A stretch of 64,000 nucleotides of DNA, from positions 16,822-80,821 of the forward strand of contig CAYWXM010000053.1 in assembly GCA_964462595.1 (NCBI GenBank), given 5' to 3'. Both the position numbers and the translations under genes were made by a program. This document shows, piece by piece, positions 1 through 9,376 of the stretch. This DNA comes from SURF-21 sp964462595. GTDB taxonomy: Bacteria; Actinomycetota; Geothermincolia; Geothermincolales; RBG-13-55-18. Numbering within the stretch: position 1 is the first letter of the stretch; every line of letters starts with the position of its first letter. The notes beneath the pieces were generated by a model. It saw only the letters and a program-made list of their open reading frames with translations, searched no databases and was not told where the DNA came from.

Positions 1-12
1 AGGATTGATCAC

Positions 13-474
13 ATGACTGACATGACCCAGCTCGACCGCATCATAGACCGTTACGAAAGGACGGAGGAATCACTGCTGGCCATCCTGCAGGACTTCCAGC
101 GCGAGTTCCACTATGTCCCCGAGGAGGGCATACGACGCCTCAGCGAGGTCATGGAGGTACCGGAGAGCAAGATCTACGCCATGGGCACCTTCTACAAGGC
201 CCTTTCGCTCACCCCGCGCGGCAGGCACACCATCAAGGTCTGCACGGGTACGGCCTGCCATCTCAAGGGGGCGCCGCAGATCCTGGAGACATTGGAGCGG
301 GAGCTGAAGGTGAAACGCAACGGCACCACGGCGGATGGAGAGTTCACGCTGGAATGCGTCAACTGCGTGGGGGCCTGCGCCATGGCGCCGTTGACCCTGG
401 TCGACGAGAAATACCATGGGCAGACCCGCTCCTCAAAGATCATGGGTATCATCAAGAAACAGATGGGGAGTTAG
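13..474 (+). CDS. NuoE/HndA-like thioredoxin-fold [2Fe-2S] subunit of an NADH dehydrogenase
   Basis: Encodes a 153-residue NuoE-type subunit, the small [2Fe-2S] electron carrier that works with the FMN/NADH-binding subunit encoded next. The four cluster ligands are visible as Cys77 and Cys82 (Cx4C) and Cys118 and Cys122 (Cx3C), with the usual helical N-terminal region ahead of a thioredoxin-like fold. Length is normal for the stand-alone family. The ATG has a modest AGGA upstream; an in-frame ATG three codons later is an alternative. The stop is 4 bases before the next start, so this is the first gene of the operon visible here. Complex I itself is unlikely, because the third gene resembles HoxU rather than full NuoG. 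A soluble hydrogenase or formate dehydrogenase diaphorase module is more likely. Confidence 0.9.
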   Translation: MTDMTQLDRIIDRYERTEESLLAILQDFQREFHYVPEEGIRRLSEVMEVPESKIYAMGTFYKALSLTPRGRHTIKVCTGTACHLKGAPQILETLERELKVKRNGTTADGEFTLECVNCVGACAMAPLTLVDEKYHGQTRSSKIMGIIKKQMGS

Positions 475-478
475 GGAC

Positions 479-2335
479 ATGGGAGCCGTCAACTCCGTCG
501 AGCAGCTGGAAGCTTACCGTCAAGAGCTGGCGGCCGCGACCGTAAGCGATCTGCCTACCGTGATGATCTGCTTCGGAACCGGCTGCCAGGCAAACGGGTC
601 CAGGCTGGTGGCCGAGACTTTCGCCGACATCATCAAGGAACAAGGGCTCGAGCTGAACGTGAACATCGGCATCAAGACCACGGGCTGCCACGGTTACTGC
701 GAGAACGGGCCGCTGGTGGCGCTCCAGCCGCAGGGTATCCTCTACCTCAAGGTAAAGCCCGATGACGTGCTGGAGATCGTGGAGGAATCCATCAAGGGCG
801 GCCGCATCGTGGAGCGGCTCATCTACAAGGACAAGACCACGTCGGAGATGATAGCCGAATACAGCGAGATCCCGTTCTACAAGCACCAGCACCGCATCGC
901 ATTGCGGCACATAGGTTCCGTAGACCCTGCCAGCATCGACGACTATATCCTGGCGGGCGGCTATGCCGGCCTGGCCAAGGCGCTGGCGATGAAACCGGAC
1001 GACATCATCACCGAGATCGAGAATTCGGGCCTGCGCGGCCGCGGCGGCGGCGGCTTCCCCACCGGGACCAAGTGGCGCTCCTGCGTTGCCGTGGACAGCG
1101 ATGTCCGCTACGTGCTGTGCAACGGCGACGAAGGCGATCCGGGAGCTTTCATGGACCGCTCGATCATGGAAGGCGACCCGCACTCCGTGATCGAGGGCAT
1201 GATCATCGGAGGCATCGCCATAGGGGCGCACAGGGGTTACATCTACGTGCGCGACGAGTATCCCCTGGCGGTCCAGAACCTCAGCTCCGCCCTCGAGGCG
1301 GCGCGCGAGAAGGGCCTGATGGGCAGGGACATCCTGGGCAGCGGCTTCGCCTTCGACATCAGTATCAGCCGCGGTGGCGGCGCCTTCGTGTGCGGCGAAT
1401 CCTCGGCCCTGATGCGCTCCGTGGGAGGCGATGTGGGCGAACCCCGCGCAAAATACATCCGTTCGGTCGAAAAGGGCCTGTACGACAAGCCCACGGTCCT
1501 CAACAACGTCGAGACCTGGACCAACGTGCCCGAGATCATCCTCAAGGGCGCGGAATGGTACGCCAGCATGGGGACCGAAAGCTCCAAGGGCACCAAGGTC
1601 TTCTCCCTGGTGGGCAAGGTCAACAACACCGGCCTGGTGGAAGTGCCCATGGGCATCTCCATACGCGAGCTGGTCGAGAACATCGGCGGCGGCATCCTGG
1701 GTGGCAAGAAGTTCAAGGCGGTCCAGACCGGAGGTCCCTCCGGCGGCTGTATCCCCGAGCACATGGCGGACCTGCCGATTGATTTCGACAGCCTGACCGA
1801 TGCCGGGTCCATGATGGGCTCGGGCGGCATCATCGTCATGGACGAGGATACCTGCATGGTGGACGTGGCCAAGTATTTCATCAACTTCCTGGTGGAGGAG
1901 TCATGCGGGAAGTGCACCCCCTGCCGGGACGGCCTGCCGCGCATGCTGGACCTGCTCACCGACATCACCGAGGGCCGCGGCGGGGAGGAGCACGTGCCCA
2001 TGCTGGAGGAGCTGTGCGAACTGCTGACCTGGGGGGCGTTATGCGGCCTGGGGACCTCGGCCGCCAACCCGGTGCTCTCCACTATAAAGTACTTCCGCGA
2101 TGAGTACGACGCCCACATCAGGGATAAGAAGTGCCCTGCCGGGGTGTGCAAGGCGCTCATCACCTATACGATAGACCCGGAAGAGTGCACCGGGTGTCAT
2201 CTGTGCGCCAAGAGCTGCCCGCAGGAATGCATCACGGGCGAGCCCAAGGAAGTCCACGTGATAGATACGGAAAAGTGTATCAAGTGCGGCATCTGCAAGG
2301 ATGTTTGCACCTTCGATGCAGTGAGGATCTCATAG
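479..2335 (+). CDS. NuoF/HndC-like NADH- and FMN-binding subunit with N-terminal [2Fe-2S] and C-terminal ferredoxin domains
   Basis: 618 residues. The order of domains is: thioredoxin-like [2Fe-2S] domain (Cys31, Cys36, Cys70, Cys74); the FMN/NADH Rossmann core with GRGGGGFPTGTKW near residues 185-200 and CNGDEGDPGAFMDR just after; the SLBB region; the [4Fe-4S] motif ESCGKCTPCRDG near 475-485; and a C-terminal 2x[4Fe-4S] ferredoxin domain (CTGCHLCAKSCP, CIKCGICKDVC). This architecture is typical of NADH-oxidising subunits of bifurcating hydrogenases and NAD-linked formate dehydrogenases. I chose the ATG at 479, after the GGGGAG of the preceding gene's end, since the 21 codons upstream overlap NuoE and look non-coding. 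Two bases separate it from the next gene. Confidence 0.93.
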   Translation: MGAVNSVEQLEAYRQELAAATVSDLPTVMICFGTGCQANGSRLVAETFADIIKEQGLELNVNIGIKTTGCHGYCENGPLVALQPQGILYLKVKPDDVLEIVEESIKGGRIVERLIYKDKTTSEMIAEYSEIPFYKHQHRIALRHIGSVDPASIDDYILAGGYAGLAKALAMKPDDIITEIENSGLRGRGGGGFPTGTKWRSCVAVDSDVRYVLCNGDEGDPGAFMDRSIMEGDPHSVIEGMIIGGIAIGAHRGYIYVRDEYPLAVQNLSSALEAAREKGLMGRDILGSGFAFDISISRGGGAFVCGESSALMRSVGGDVGEPRAKYIRSVEKGLYDKPTVLNNVETWTNVPEIILKGAEWYASMGTESSKGTKVFSLVGKVNNTGLVEVPMGISIRELVENIGGGILGGKKFKAVQTGGPSGGCIPEHMADLPIDFDSLTDAGSMMGSGGIIVMDEDTCMVDVAKYFINFLVEESCGKCTPCRDGLPRMLDLLTDITEGRGGEEHVPMLEELCELLTWGALCGLGTSAANPVLSTIKYFRDEYDAHIRDKKCPAGVCKALITYTIDPEECTGCHLCAKSCPQECITGEPKEVHVIDTEKCIKCGICKDVCTFDAVRIS

Positions 2336-2336
2336 C

Positions 2337-3065
2337 ATGGAAAAGATAAGCGTGATCATCGACGGCAGGACCTTCGAGGCCGTGAAAGACCAGTGCGTGC
2401 TGGAAGTGGCGCACGAGAACGGTATCTACATCCCTTCGTTGTGCTATAACAGCGAGGTGCCGAGCAGCGGCGGCTCCTGCCGCGTCTGCCTGGTGGAGGC
2501 CCATCAGCGAGGCCGGATGAGATTGGTCACTTCCTGCAACTACCCCGTGCGCGAGGGCCTGGAGATAAAGACGGATACCCCCCTGGTGCACAGGATCCGC
2601 AGGGGCGTGCTGGAACTGCTGATGGCGCGCGTGCCGGATTCGGAAGTCATACGGGAGATGGCCGCCGCTGAAGGGCTGACCGAGGTCCGCTTCCGCCTGG
2701 ATGAGGGCGAGAACAACCGCTACAAGTGTATCGCCTGCGCTTTGTGCACCAGCGTCTGCGCCGAAGTGGTGGGCGTTTCCGCCATAGCCATGGTCAACCG
2801 CGGAGCGGACAAGAAGCCAGCCACCCCCTATTATAAGCCGTCGGACGTGTGCATAGGCTGTGGCGCTTGCGCCTATGCCTGCCCCACCGGAGCCATCACC
2901 ATGGAGGAGAAGGATGGGGTGCGCCGCATATGGGGTAAAGATTTCAAGATGGTCAAATGCAGCGTCTGCGGTACCCCTTACATCCCGGAAGCCCAGGTAG
3001 ACTGGATAGTGAAAACAACCGGCAAGGACAGGTCCTTCTTCGATAAATGCCCGGATCACAGGTAA
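2337..3065 (+). CDS. HoxU/NuoG-N-terminal-like ferredoxin subunit ([2Fe-2S] plus two [4Fe-4S])
   Basis: 242 residues. It has an N-terminal plant-type [2Fe-2S] domain (Cys36, 48, 51, 67), then two [4Fe-4S] clusters (Cys131/134/137/141 and Cys172/175/178/182). The His-Cys3 cluster segment of full NuoG and the H-cluster domain of [FeFe] hydrogenase are both absent, so it is an electron-wire subunit rather than a catalytic one. The C-terminus carries an extra CxxC...C (Cys208, 211, 238) that might bind zinc or another cluster. It starts two bases after the NuoF-like stop and probably completes a three-subunit NADH:acceptor module. The catalytic partner is not in this window and may lie upstream. 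Confidence 0.85.
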   Translation: MEKISVIIDGRTFEAVKDQCVLEVAHENGIYIPSLCYNSEVPSSGGSCRVCLVEAHQRGRMRLVTSCNYPVREGLEIKTDTPLVHRIRRGVLELLMARVPDSEVIREMAAAEGLTEVRFRLDEGENNRYKCIACALCTSVCAEVVGVSAIAMVNRGADKKPATPYYKPSDVCIGCGACAYACPTGAITMEEKDGVRRIWGKDFKMVKCSVCGTPYIPEAQVDWIVKTTGKDRSFFDKCPDHR

Positions 3066-3068
3066 AGT

Positions 3069-3086
3069 CCCCGGGGCGCGCCGGGG
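3069..3086 (+). terminator. GC-rich hairpin after the NADH dehydrogenase module
   Basis: CCCCGG and CCGGGG can pair across a six-base loop, four bases after the stop of the HoxU-like gene. No T-run follows, so this may be an RNA 3'-end stabiliser rather than a true intrinsic terminator. Confidence 0.3.
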
Positions 3087-3201
3087 CTGCCCTGCCCAGG
3101 CTGGAGCTACAAAGGTTTTCGTGGAGGCTTTCGAGGATGCGGAAGGGCTGCATCTGGTAATAAGAAGTACAAGATAAATTATCCATACCATGAATGATAT
3201 C

Positions 3202-3218
3202 TATTCATATCATGAATA
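3202..3218. promoter_or_regulatory. AT-rich inverted repeat, possible operator
   Basis: TATTCAT and ATGAATA form a perfect inverted repeat around a 3-base centre, and a second ATGAAT lies at 3190-3195. It sits in a short AT-rich stretch between the NADH module and an SDR remnant. It resembles a regulator binding site, but no regulator gene is adjacent. Confidence 0.3.
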
Positions 3219-3249
3219 GAATATAAGCGCTGAAATTCGGCACCTGAAG

Positions 3250-3477
3250 ATGGTACGTGCCATGGCGGAGCATTTCTTCTCTGCCTGGGGGGAGGTAGGC
3301 CTGCTCGTCAACAACCCCGGGATGAACGGCGGAGGAGATGCAGGCGACATCCCCGCCGAGGAATGGAAAGAGGTCATAGACGCCAACCTCCTGGGCGTGG
3401 TGCATGCATGCCACGCCTTCGTCCCCAGGATGGATTCCCAAGGAAATCCCCGGCTGCTATCAAAAGCAGGCAGGTAG
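3250..3477 (+). pseudogene. Truncated short-chain dehydrogenase/reductase remnant
   Basis: The 75-codon frame contains a recognisable central SDR segment, including the NNAG-like LLVNNPG and a following region reading VIDANLLGVVHACHAFVPRM. The N-terminal nucleotide-binding glycine motif and the catalytic YxxxK segment are both missing. After VPRM the translation stops resembling the family and ends. No ribosome binding site precedes the ATG. I read this as a decayed fragment, not a functional gene. The stretch from 3478 to 3583 shows nothing else recognisable. Confidence 0.6.
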
Positions 3478-3583
3478 GGCAAAGGGCGGGCGGCGTCTCA
3501 GGTCTAAATGGATGGGGAGGGCTCGATTTGCCGGCGCGGTCACGGCGCTCGGACTAGTTCTGCCTTCTGCCGCCGGCTCCTTT

Positions 3584-4723
3584 CTACTTCGAATCCTCTG
3601 CGTTCATTATTCTCGCGAGCCGGGTGAAAAGCGTCAGTGCCATGAATGCATCGTCATTGGGGGACTTGTTCAAGAGCACAACGATGGTCGTTCCGGTCTC
3701 GGGTGAGTGGAAGGCTGCGTTGGTGTAGCCGAGCCCGTCCCCGGGGTGGCCGAGGAACCCTTCGCAGGACAGTATCCCGAGGCCATACTTCACTGGGACC
3801 CCGAAGTAATCGTAATCACCCGGGACGAAGGTGACCCGTTGTTCCTGTGTGCCCGGGCTGAGGAGGTCGCCGTTGGCGAGCGCGGTCACCCAGGTCTTCA
3901 GATCGTCGAGATCGGATATCAGCGCTCCGGAAGCGCCCATCCCCGAGGGGTTGAACAGGTAGGCGGCGTCCGTCAATTCCCCACCATCTCCCGCGATGTA
4001 TCCATGCACAGGGGCGCCCTCGATGCCGGTTCCCTCCGGGTAATAGGTTTCAGCAAGGTTAAGCTCGTCGACCAGCCTGGACTGGATCTCGGAGGCGATA
4101 TCTTTGCCCGTGATCTTCTCGACGATCATGGCCAGGATGATCGAGTTCGTGTTGGAATATTTCCAGCTCTCTCCCGGGGGGAAGTCCGGCGGATGGGCGG
4201 TGGCGAGGGCTACCAGCTCCTCAGGCTCCCACACCTTGTCCGGGTCCTCGGTATATTTCCGCATGAACGTCTCGTCGTCGGAATAATTGAATATCCCGGC
4301 GGTCATATCGCAGAGCTGCCGTATGGTAATGCGGTCGGCATTGGGGATATCCGGGTAGAACTCTGCCAGCTTATCTTCCAGGCCAAGCTTCCCCTCGTCG
4401 ACCAGTTCGAGCACCACGGTTACCGTGAAAGTCTTGGTTATACTGCAGATGCGCACCCTGTCGGCGCTGTCCATATCCGCTCCGGCTTCGATGTCGGCTT
4501 TTCCCTTCAGCATGACCATGTCGCCGCTCTTGGGGCTCCACACCCCTACCATGGCACCGGGTATTCCGTACTCCGACATGGCCTCATCGACGACTTGCTC
4601 CAGCCTGCTCTTCAGGTCCGCCGGCATGGACGTGCTGCCGCAGGAGGCCAGCGGCAGGATCATGACGGTCACTAAAAACAGGGTAACGCCGAACCTGAGG
4701 ATACTCAGGAAACCGGGACTCAT
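3584..4723 (-). CDS. Lipoprotein serine hydrolase, beta-lactamase class C / D-Ala-D-Ala carboxypeptidase family
   Basis: 379 residues, with a hydrophobic N-terminus ending in the lipobox LASC (Cys28), so probably anchored outside the cytoplasmic membrane. The three active-site motifs of the family are visible: SITK (Ser94, Lys97), YSN (189-191) and HPG near residue 332. The family includes DD-peptidases, esterases and class C beta-lactamases; the substrate cannot be told from sequence. The ATG is preceded by AAAGGAGGG in the correct spacing. It is divergent from the two larger paralogous serine hydrolases, so three members of this superfamily sit together. Confidence 0.88.
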   Translation of the reverse strand: MSPGFLSILRFGVTLFLVTVMILPLASCGSTSMPADLKSRLEQVVDEAMSEYGIPGAMVGVWSPKSGDMVMLKGKADIEAGADMDSADRVRICSITKTFTVTVVLELVDEGKLGLEDKLAEFYPDIPNADRITIRQLCDMTAGIFNYSDDETFMRKYTEDPDKVWEPEELVALATAHPPDFPPGESWKYSNTNSIILAMIVEKITGKDIASEIQSRLVDELNLAETYYPEGTGIEGAPVHGYIAGDGGELTDAAYLFNPSGMGASGALISDLDDLKTWVTALANGDLLSPGTQEQRVTFVPGDYDYFGVPVKYGLGILSCEGFLGHPGDGLGYTNAAFHSPETGTTIVVLLNKSPNDDAFMALTLFTRLARIMNAEDSK

Positions 4724-4971
4724 CGCAATCCCTCCTTTTTCGTGTGTTCGACCTTTCTACCGATGTCCTCTACGCCTGCATAGCCCAGTATTCATCGCGT
4801 CTCGGGATAAGAACGTATAAACAGTGTTTCTTCTCCCGCTCGGGATCATTCACTTCTCTCTATCGGCCCGGTTCAGTGCCTCATAAAGAGCCCGTACGCG
4901 GGTGGTCGCCGTGCGGGACTCAATCAAATGGGTTAAATCACCGACATTTAGCATTGAGTAAAGGAGGTTTC

Positions 4972-7086
4972 GTGCGAACAACATCAAGAATCCTGCGCGT
5001 CCTTATCGTGCTGGCGCTCCTGTGCTCCCTTTCGTCGCTCGCGGCCTGTCAGAGCGGCGGCGATCAAGGCATGTACGAAATGACCATCGAGGCTACGCGT
5101 GCGGAGGTCTGGAAAGGGATCAATGCGGGCAAGACGAGCAGCGCAAGCGTGGCCATATTGGATGACGGTAAGGTCGTATATTCCGAGGGTTTCGGTATGG
5201 CAGACCGCGAGAGCAGCGTTCCGGCCACGCCCGAGACGATCTATAACGTGGGTTCGGTAAGCAAGACGTTCTGTTCGACCGCTGTGATGTTGCTTGTCGA
5301 TGACGGCAAGCTGGAGCTGGATACCCCCGTGGTGCAATACCTGCCCGAGTTCGAGATGGCGGACCCGAGGTTTAAGGAGATCACGGTCAGGATGCTGCTC
5401 GACCACAGCTCGGGTATACCGGGCACGACATGTGCGAACAACTTCGGATACGAGTACAACGAAGGAGTATATGAAGACGTCCTCGCCAACCTGGCGGATT
5501 CGCGCCTGAAGGCGGCACCAGGCGAGACGGCACCTTACTGTAACGACGGTTTCACCCTGGCCGAGATGCTGGTGGCCAGGGTCAGCGGCATCGATTACAT
5601 GGACTTCCTCTCGGAGAATATCTTCAAGCCCCTGTCGCTCGAAAGGACCGGCTTGAGCGTGGGCATGCGCGAAGGCGGCGATATCGCCGCCTGCTATCAG
5701 GTCGACCCGCCGGCGAAGATGCCGCCGGAGGTGCTCTCCATCATCGGGGCCGGCGGGCTGTCATCGACGGCGGAAGACCTGGTGATGTTTGCCGACAGTT
5801 TCTCCGGCGGCGGCAACCGGATCCTTAGCGGAGAATCGATAGCCGAGATGACGCAAGCGCAACCGTCGCGGTTCGCGAGAGCCGCGGTAGAGGAAGAGGG
5901 TATAAACCCTGAGGCCTCCTGGGGGCTGGGGCTCGACATCGTGGATGCCCCGTACTACAGGGAAAAGGACATCAAGGTGATAGGCAAGGGCGGCAGCGCC
6001 ATCGATTATCACGCCATGATGCTATCCGCACCCGAGGAGAGGATTTCCGTGGCCGTCGTGCAGGCGGGCAAGGGAAACGACACCTCGGAGGTGGCCTTGC
6101 TCATGCTCGATTCCCTCCTGCAGGCAAAGGGATTGCTGGAGGAAGAGGAACCTACCGCCAGCACCACGCTTACACCGCAGCCCATCCCGCAAGAGTACGC
6201 AGAATTCTCGGGCTACTACGCGAGCTCGGATTCGCTGTACCGGATGACCGTCGATCTCGAGAAGAACCTCGTCACCATGGACACCCTGTCGGGCGACGAG
6301 GTCGTGGAGTCCGACACCCTTGCCTACCGCGACGGTCTTTTCTCCGCGGACGAAAACGCAAGGCATGCGTTAATCTCGGTCGGCGGCCACAGCTACCTGC
6401 TCAACACGGTATTCAACGACCGGCTCTATATGACCGCGGCTGAAAAGCTCGTTGCCGTCACGGAGCCGGTAACCCTGGCACGAGATGTCAATGGAGCGCG
6501 GTGGCTGAGGAGGAACGTCAAGCCGTTCGAGGAAATGGTGTTCTCTGCGACGCACATCCTGACCTCGCTGACCCCGAGCGACCTTCCGGGGTACGTCGAC
6601 TTCTCCGGTATCAAGCGGATCGAATCGCCGGAGTTCGCGGGCATGGTATCCGATGGTGTCCGGGACCAGACCGAGCTGACGTTGGTGGATAAAGGCGGCG
6701 AGACCTGGGCGCAGGTGTCCGACATGCTCTACTTCCCGGTAGAAAATGCGACACCCCTGGGAAACGGCGGGGAGGAAGTGACCATAGGTGAGGATGGTTA
6801 CAACGAATGGTTCGAGGCCGGTGAGGACCTCGTGGTCGGTTTTACGTTCCCGGCCGGGGCCAGGGTCATCGCGTTCTCCGCTGATGGTTCGCCTTTCTAT
6901 GACAGCATTATAGATAGCGGAGAGGTTTTCGTTCCCGCGGGGTCTTTCATCGAACTGGCGGGAATGCCGGGGGACGTCCTGGGAATAACAGGGGGTCAAG
7001 TCTCGAACATCGAGTCAACTCACTGTATCTTCCATTTTCAGACTGTTGATCTCCTGGCCGTGCAGCTCGATGCGAGTCTTCGATAA
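4972..7086 (+). CDS. Large lipoprotein serine hydrolase (beta-lactamase-related) with C-terminal extension
   Basis: 704 residues from the GTG at 4972, chosen for its AAAGGAGGTTTC leader and because it places a signal peptide at the N-terminus (lipobox LAAC, Cys26). The open frame extends 76 codons upstream but that part lacks a binding site and looks non-coding. The catalytic domain has SVSK (Ser95, Lys98) and YCN (189-191). The third motif, usually HxG, appears as GKGG. After about residue 390 there is a further 300-residue region, as in lipocalin- or beta-sheet-tailed members of the family. It is closely similar to the next gene over its whole length, showing a tandem duplication. Confidence 0.85.
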   Translation: MRTTSRILRVLIVLALLCSLSSLAACQSGGDQGMYEMTIEATRAEVWKGINAGKTSSASVAILDDGKVVYSEGFGMADRESSVPATPETIYNVGSVSKTFCSTAVMLLVDDGKLELDTPVVQYLPEFEMADPRFKEITVRMLLDHSSGIPGTTCANNFGYEYNEGVYEDVLANLADSRLKAAPGETAPYCNDGFTLAEMLVARVSGIDYMDFLSENIFKPLSLERTGLSVGMREGGDIAACYQVDPPAKMPPEVLSIIGAGGLSSTAEDLVMFADSFSGGGNRILSGESIAEMTQAQPSRFARAAVEEEGINPEASWGLGLDIVDAPYYREKDIKVIGKGGSAIDYHAMMLSAPEERISVAVVQAGKGNDTSEVALLMLDSLLQAKGLLEEEEPTASTTLTPQPIPQEYAEFSGYYASSDSLYRMTVDLEKNLVTMDTLSGDEVVESDTLAYRDGLFSADENARHALISVGGHSYLLNTVFNDRLYMTAAEKLVAVTEPVTLARDVNGARWLRRNVKPFEEMVFSATHILTSLTPSDLPGYVDFSGIKRIESPEFAGMVSDGVRDQTELTLVDKGGETWAQVSDMLYFPVENATPLGNGGEEVTIGEDGYNEWFEAGEDLVVGFTFPAGARVIAFSADGSPFYDSIIDSGEVFVPAGSFIELAGMPGDVLGITGGQVSNIESTHCIFHFQTVDLLAVQLDASLR

Positions 7087-7213
7087 CCAATATATGGTAT
7101 ATATCTCGACATTCGAGACCTGATTCCCCAAGGCAAGAGGAATACAGTCTGTGCGGGAAATACCGAATAGAATATTGAACACAGGCCATTAAGCAGAAGG
7201 AGAGGTTCTCAAC

Positions 7214-9250
7214 GTGAAGAAAGCAATGATAGTTGCCCGCCTGTTATTCGTACTCGCGCTGCTCCTGTCGGCGGCTTCGGTGTCGGGGTGTGGCGGCGAA
7301 GGCGGGGGCGAGGATATATACGAGCAGGTCCGAAAGGTCGCCCGCACCGAACTGTGGGAAGAGATAAACTCCGGAAAAGCGAGCTGCTCCAGCGTGGCGG
7401 TATTGGACGGCGGGGACGTCGTCTATTCCGAGGGGTTCGGGGTGGCGGACCGCGAGAAAAGCCTTCCCGTCACCGCCAGTACCATCTTCAACATGGGCTC
7501 GATAAGTAAGACCTTCGTCTCAGCCGCGGTGATGCTGCTGGTCGACGAGGGGAAGGTGGAACTCGACGCTCCCGTGTTGCGGTACCTGCCCGAGTTCAGG
7601 ATGGAGGACCCGCGTTACAAGGACATCAGCGTGAGGATGCTGCTCAACCACACCTCGGGTACGCCGGGCACGGCTTACGCCAACAACAACGGATATGAAT
7701 ACTACACCGAGACCAACGAGCAGAACTTGGAATACCTCGCCCATTCCCATCTCAAGGCGGCCCCGGGCGAGACCGCGCCGTACTGCAACGACGGCTTCAA
7801 CCTGGCCGAGATGCTCGTCGCCTGTGTCAGCGGCCGGGACTACATTGGCTTCCTGACCGAGGAAGTCCTCGAGCCGCTCTCTTTGGAAAGGACCGGCATA
7901 GGCATCGCCGAGCGGGACGACCCAGATTACGCCGCGCTGTACCAACCGGACACCGGCAGGAAACTACCGGGCGAGATCATCTCCTGCCTCGGGGCCGGAG
8001 GGCTCTCCTCGACCCCCGAGGACCTGGTGAGGTTCGGGGACAGCTTCTGCGGCGGGACCAAGGTGCTTTCGGACTCCTCCATCACAGAGATGATCAACGA
8101 GCAGCCTTCCGCTTTCGCCATAGCTGCCATGGAGGAAACCGGCGTGAACCCGGAGATGCACTACGGCCTGGGCTTCGACCTGGTGGAAGTGGACAGCTAC
8201 AGGGAAAAAGGGATCAAGGTCATCGGCAAGGGCGGGGATACGGACCAGTACCACTCCATGCTGCTCTCGGTCCCAGACCACGGGGTCTCCTTAGCGGTGA
8301 TGGAGGCGGGCCAGGGTAGCTCCGCCCAGGCCATCGCCTTCGAGATCCTTGACAGCGTGCTCGTGGCCAAGGGGCTCATGCAGGAGGAGAAGGCGGAGGC
8401 CTCAGCGCCCCCGCAGCCTCAGCCCATCCCCCCCGAATACCAGGCATTCGCCGGAAGCTATTGCGGCAACAAGAACTCGGTCTGCCTTTCCTTCGACTTC
8501 TCCAGCAATATTGCCGAGATCGTGATCGTCAAGGGAGGCGCCGCCAGCGCTCCGCAGCCGATGACTTACCGCGACGGCTCCTTCTACATGGAGAACGGGA
8601 CTGAGCTGAAACTGGTCTCTGCGGGCGGCCGACAGTGCATCGTCACCCCGGAGTGGGGAAAAGTCTACTTCACATATCAACAGCGTCTGCCGGAAATTGC
8701 CGAACCCCTGGCCCTCGGCCACGACATCGACGGCAAGCAATGGCTGAGGCGCAACGTCAAGCCGTTCGAGGAGACGGAGGAGGCCTCCGGCCATCTGGCG
8801 GTATCGAGCCTGCATGCGGAGTTGCCGGGGTTCGTGGATTTCAAAGGGATCAAGCTCATCACTTCGCCCGATTCAGCGGGGATGGCGGTGGACGCGGTGA
8901 ACGACCTGACGGAACTGGCCCTCTTCGACAAAGACGGCGTGACCTGGGCCAGGGTCTCGGAGATGATATTCAGCCCGGCCGATGCCGCCAGTACACTGGG
9001 CGAGGGGACCACCACGGTGACCATCGGCGAAGAGGGATACAACGAGTGGCTCGTGGCCGGCAGCGGCCTCGTCCTCGACTTCGTGAAGCCGGATAAGGGC
9101 AGGGTGATAGTCTTCTCGCCAGACGGTTCGCCAATCTACGACAGCGTTCTCGACTCGGGAGAGGTGTTCGTCCCTCAGGGCGGGCTGGTCGAGTTCGCCG
9201 GATACTCCGGGGACGTGTTCGATCTGACGGCATCGGCTGCGGGCGATTGA
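7214..9250 (+). CDS. Large lipoprotein serine hydrolase, tandem paralogue of the preceding gene
   Basis: 678 residues, starting with GTG behind AGAAGGAGAGG. It has a signal peptide with lipobox VSGC (Cys26), then SISK (Ser96, Lys99) and YCN (190-192), and GKGG in place of the HxG motif. The first 350 residues and the C-terminal extension both align easily with the upstream paralogue, including conserved stretches such as APYCNDGF and RRNVKPFEE. The C-terminal region probably folds as a beta-rich domain outside the membrane. Substrate unknown. A MarR regulator follows after about 180 bases. Confidence 0.85.
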   Translation: MKKAMIVARLLFVLALLLSAASVSGCGGEGGGEDIYEQVRKVARTELWEEINSGKASCSSVAVLDGGDVVYSEGFGVADREKSLPVTASTIFNMGSISKTFVSAAVMLLVDEGKVELDAPVLRYLPEFRMEDPRYKDISVRMLLNHTSGTPGTAYANNNGYEYYTETNEQNLEYLAHSHLKAAPGETAPYCNDGFNLAEMLVACVSGRDYIGFLTEEVLEPLSLERTGIGIAERDDPDYAALYQPDTGRKLPGEIISCLGAGGLSSTPEDLVRFGDSFCGGTKVLSDSSITEMINEQPSAFAIAAMEETGVNPEMHYGLGFDLVEVDSYREKGIKVIGKGGDTDQYHSMLLSVPDHGVSLAVMEAGQGSSAQAIAFEILDSVLVAKGLMQEEKAEASAPPQPQPIPPEYQAFAGSYCGNKNSVCLSFDFSSNIAEIVIVKGGAASAPQPMTYRDGSFYMENGTELKLVSAGGRQCIVTPEWGKVYFTYQQRLPEIAEPLALGHDIDGKQWLRRNVKPFEETEEASGHLAVSSLHAELPGFVDFKGIKLITSPDSAGMAVDAVNDLTELALFDKDGVTWARVSEMIFSPADAASTLGEGTTTVTIGEEGYNEWLVAGSGLVLDFVKPDKGRVIVFSPDGSPIYDSVLDSGEVFVPQGGLVEFAGYSGDVFDLTASAAGD

Positions 9251-9346
9251 GGCCAGAGCTTCAGGGAAAAGCCTCCCGCTGCAGTGCCCGAGAGCATGTA
9301 GACGGTAGATTCTGTATCTGGACCATGCCCGCACGGGATTATTCCC

Positions 9347-9376
9347 TTGACAACCAGGCAATATAATGTTTTTAAT
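9347..9376 (+). promoter_or_regulatory. Candidate sigma-70 promoter for the MarR gene
   Basis: A perfect TTGACA (9347-9352) is followed after 18 bases by TTTAAT (9371-9376) in an AT-rich island that contrasts with the surrounding GC-rich sequence. Position upstream of the regulator start is suitable. Confidence 0.4.

Noticed and set aside
452..1762. Long minus-strand frame of 436 codons opposite the NuoF-like gene
   Set aside because: It is the antisense shadow of a clearly conserved gene; its translation is rich in His, Ala and Val with no recognisable domain and it has no binding site.
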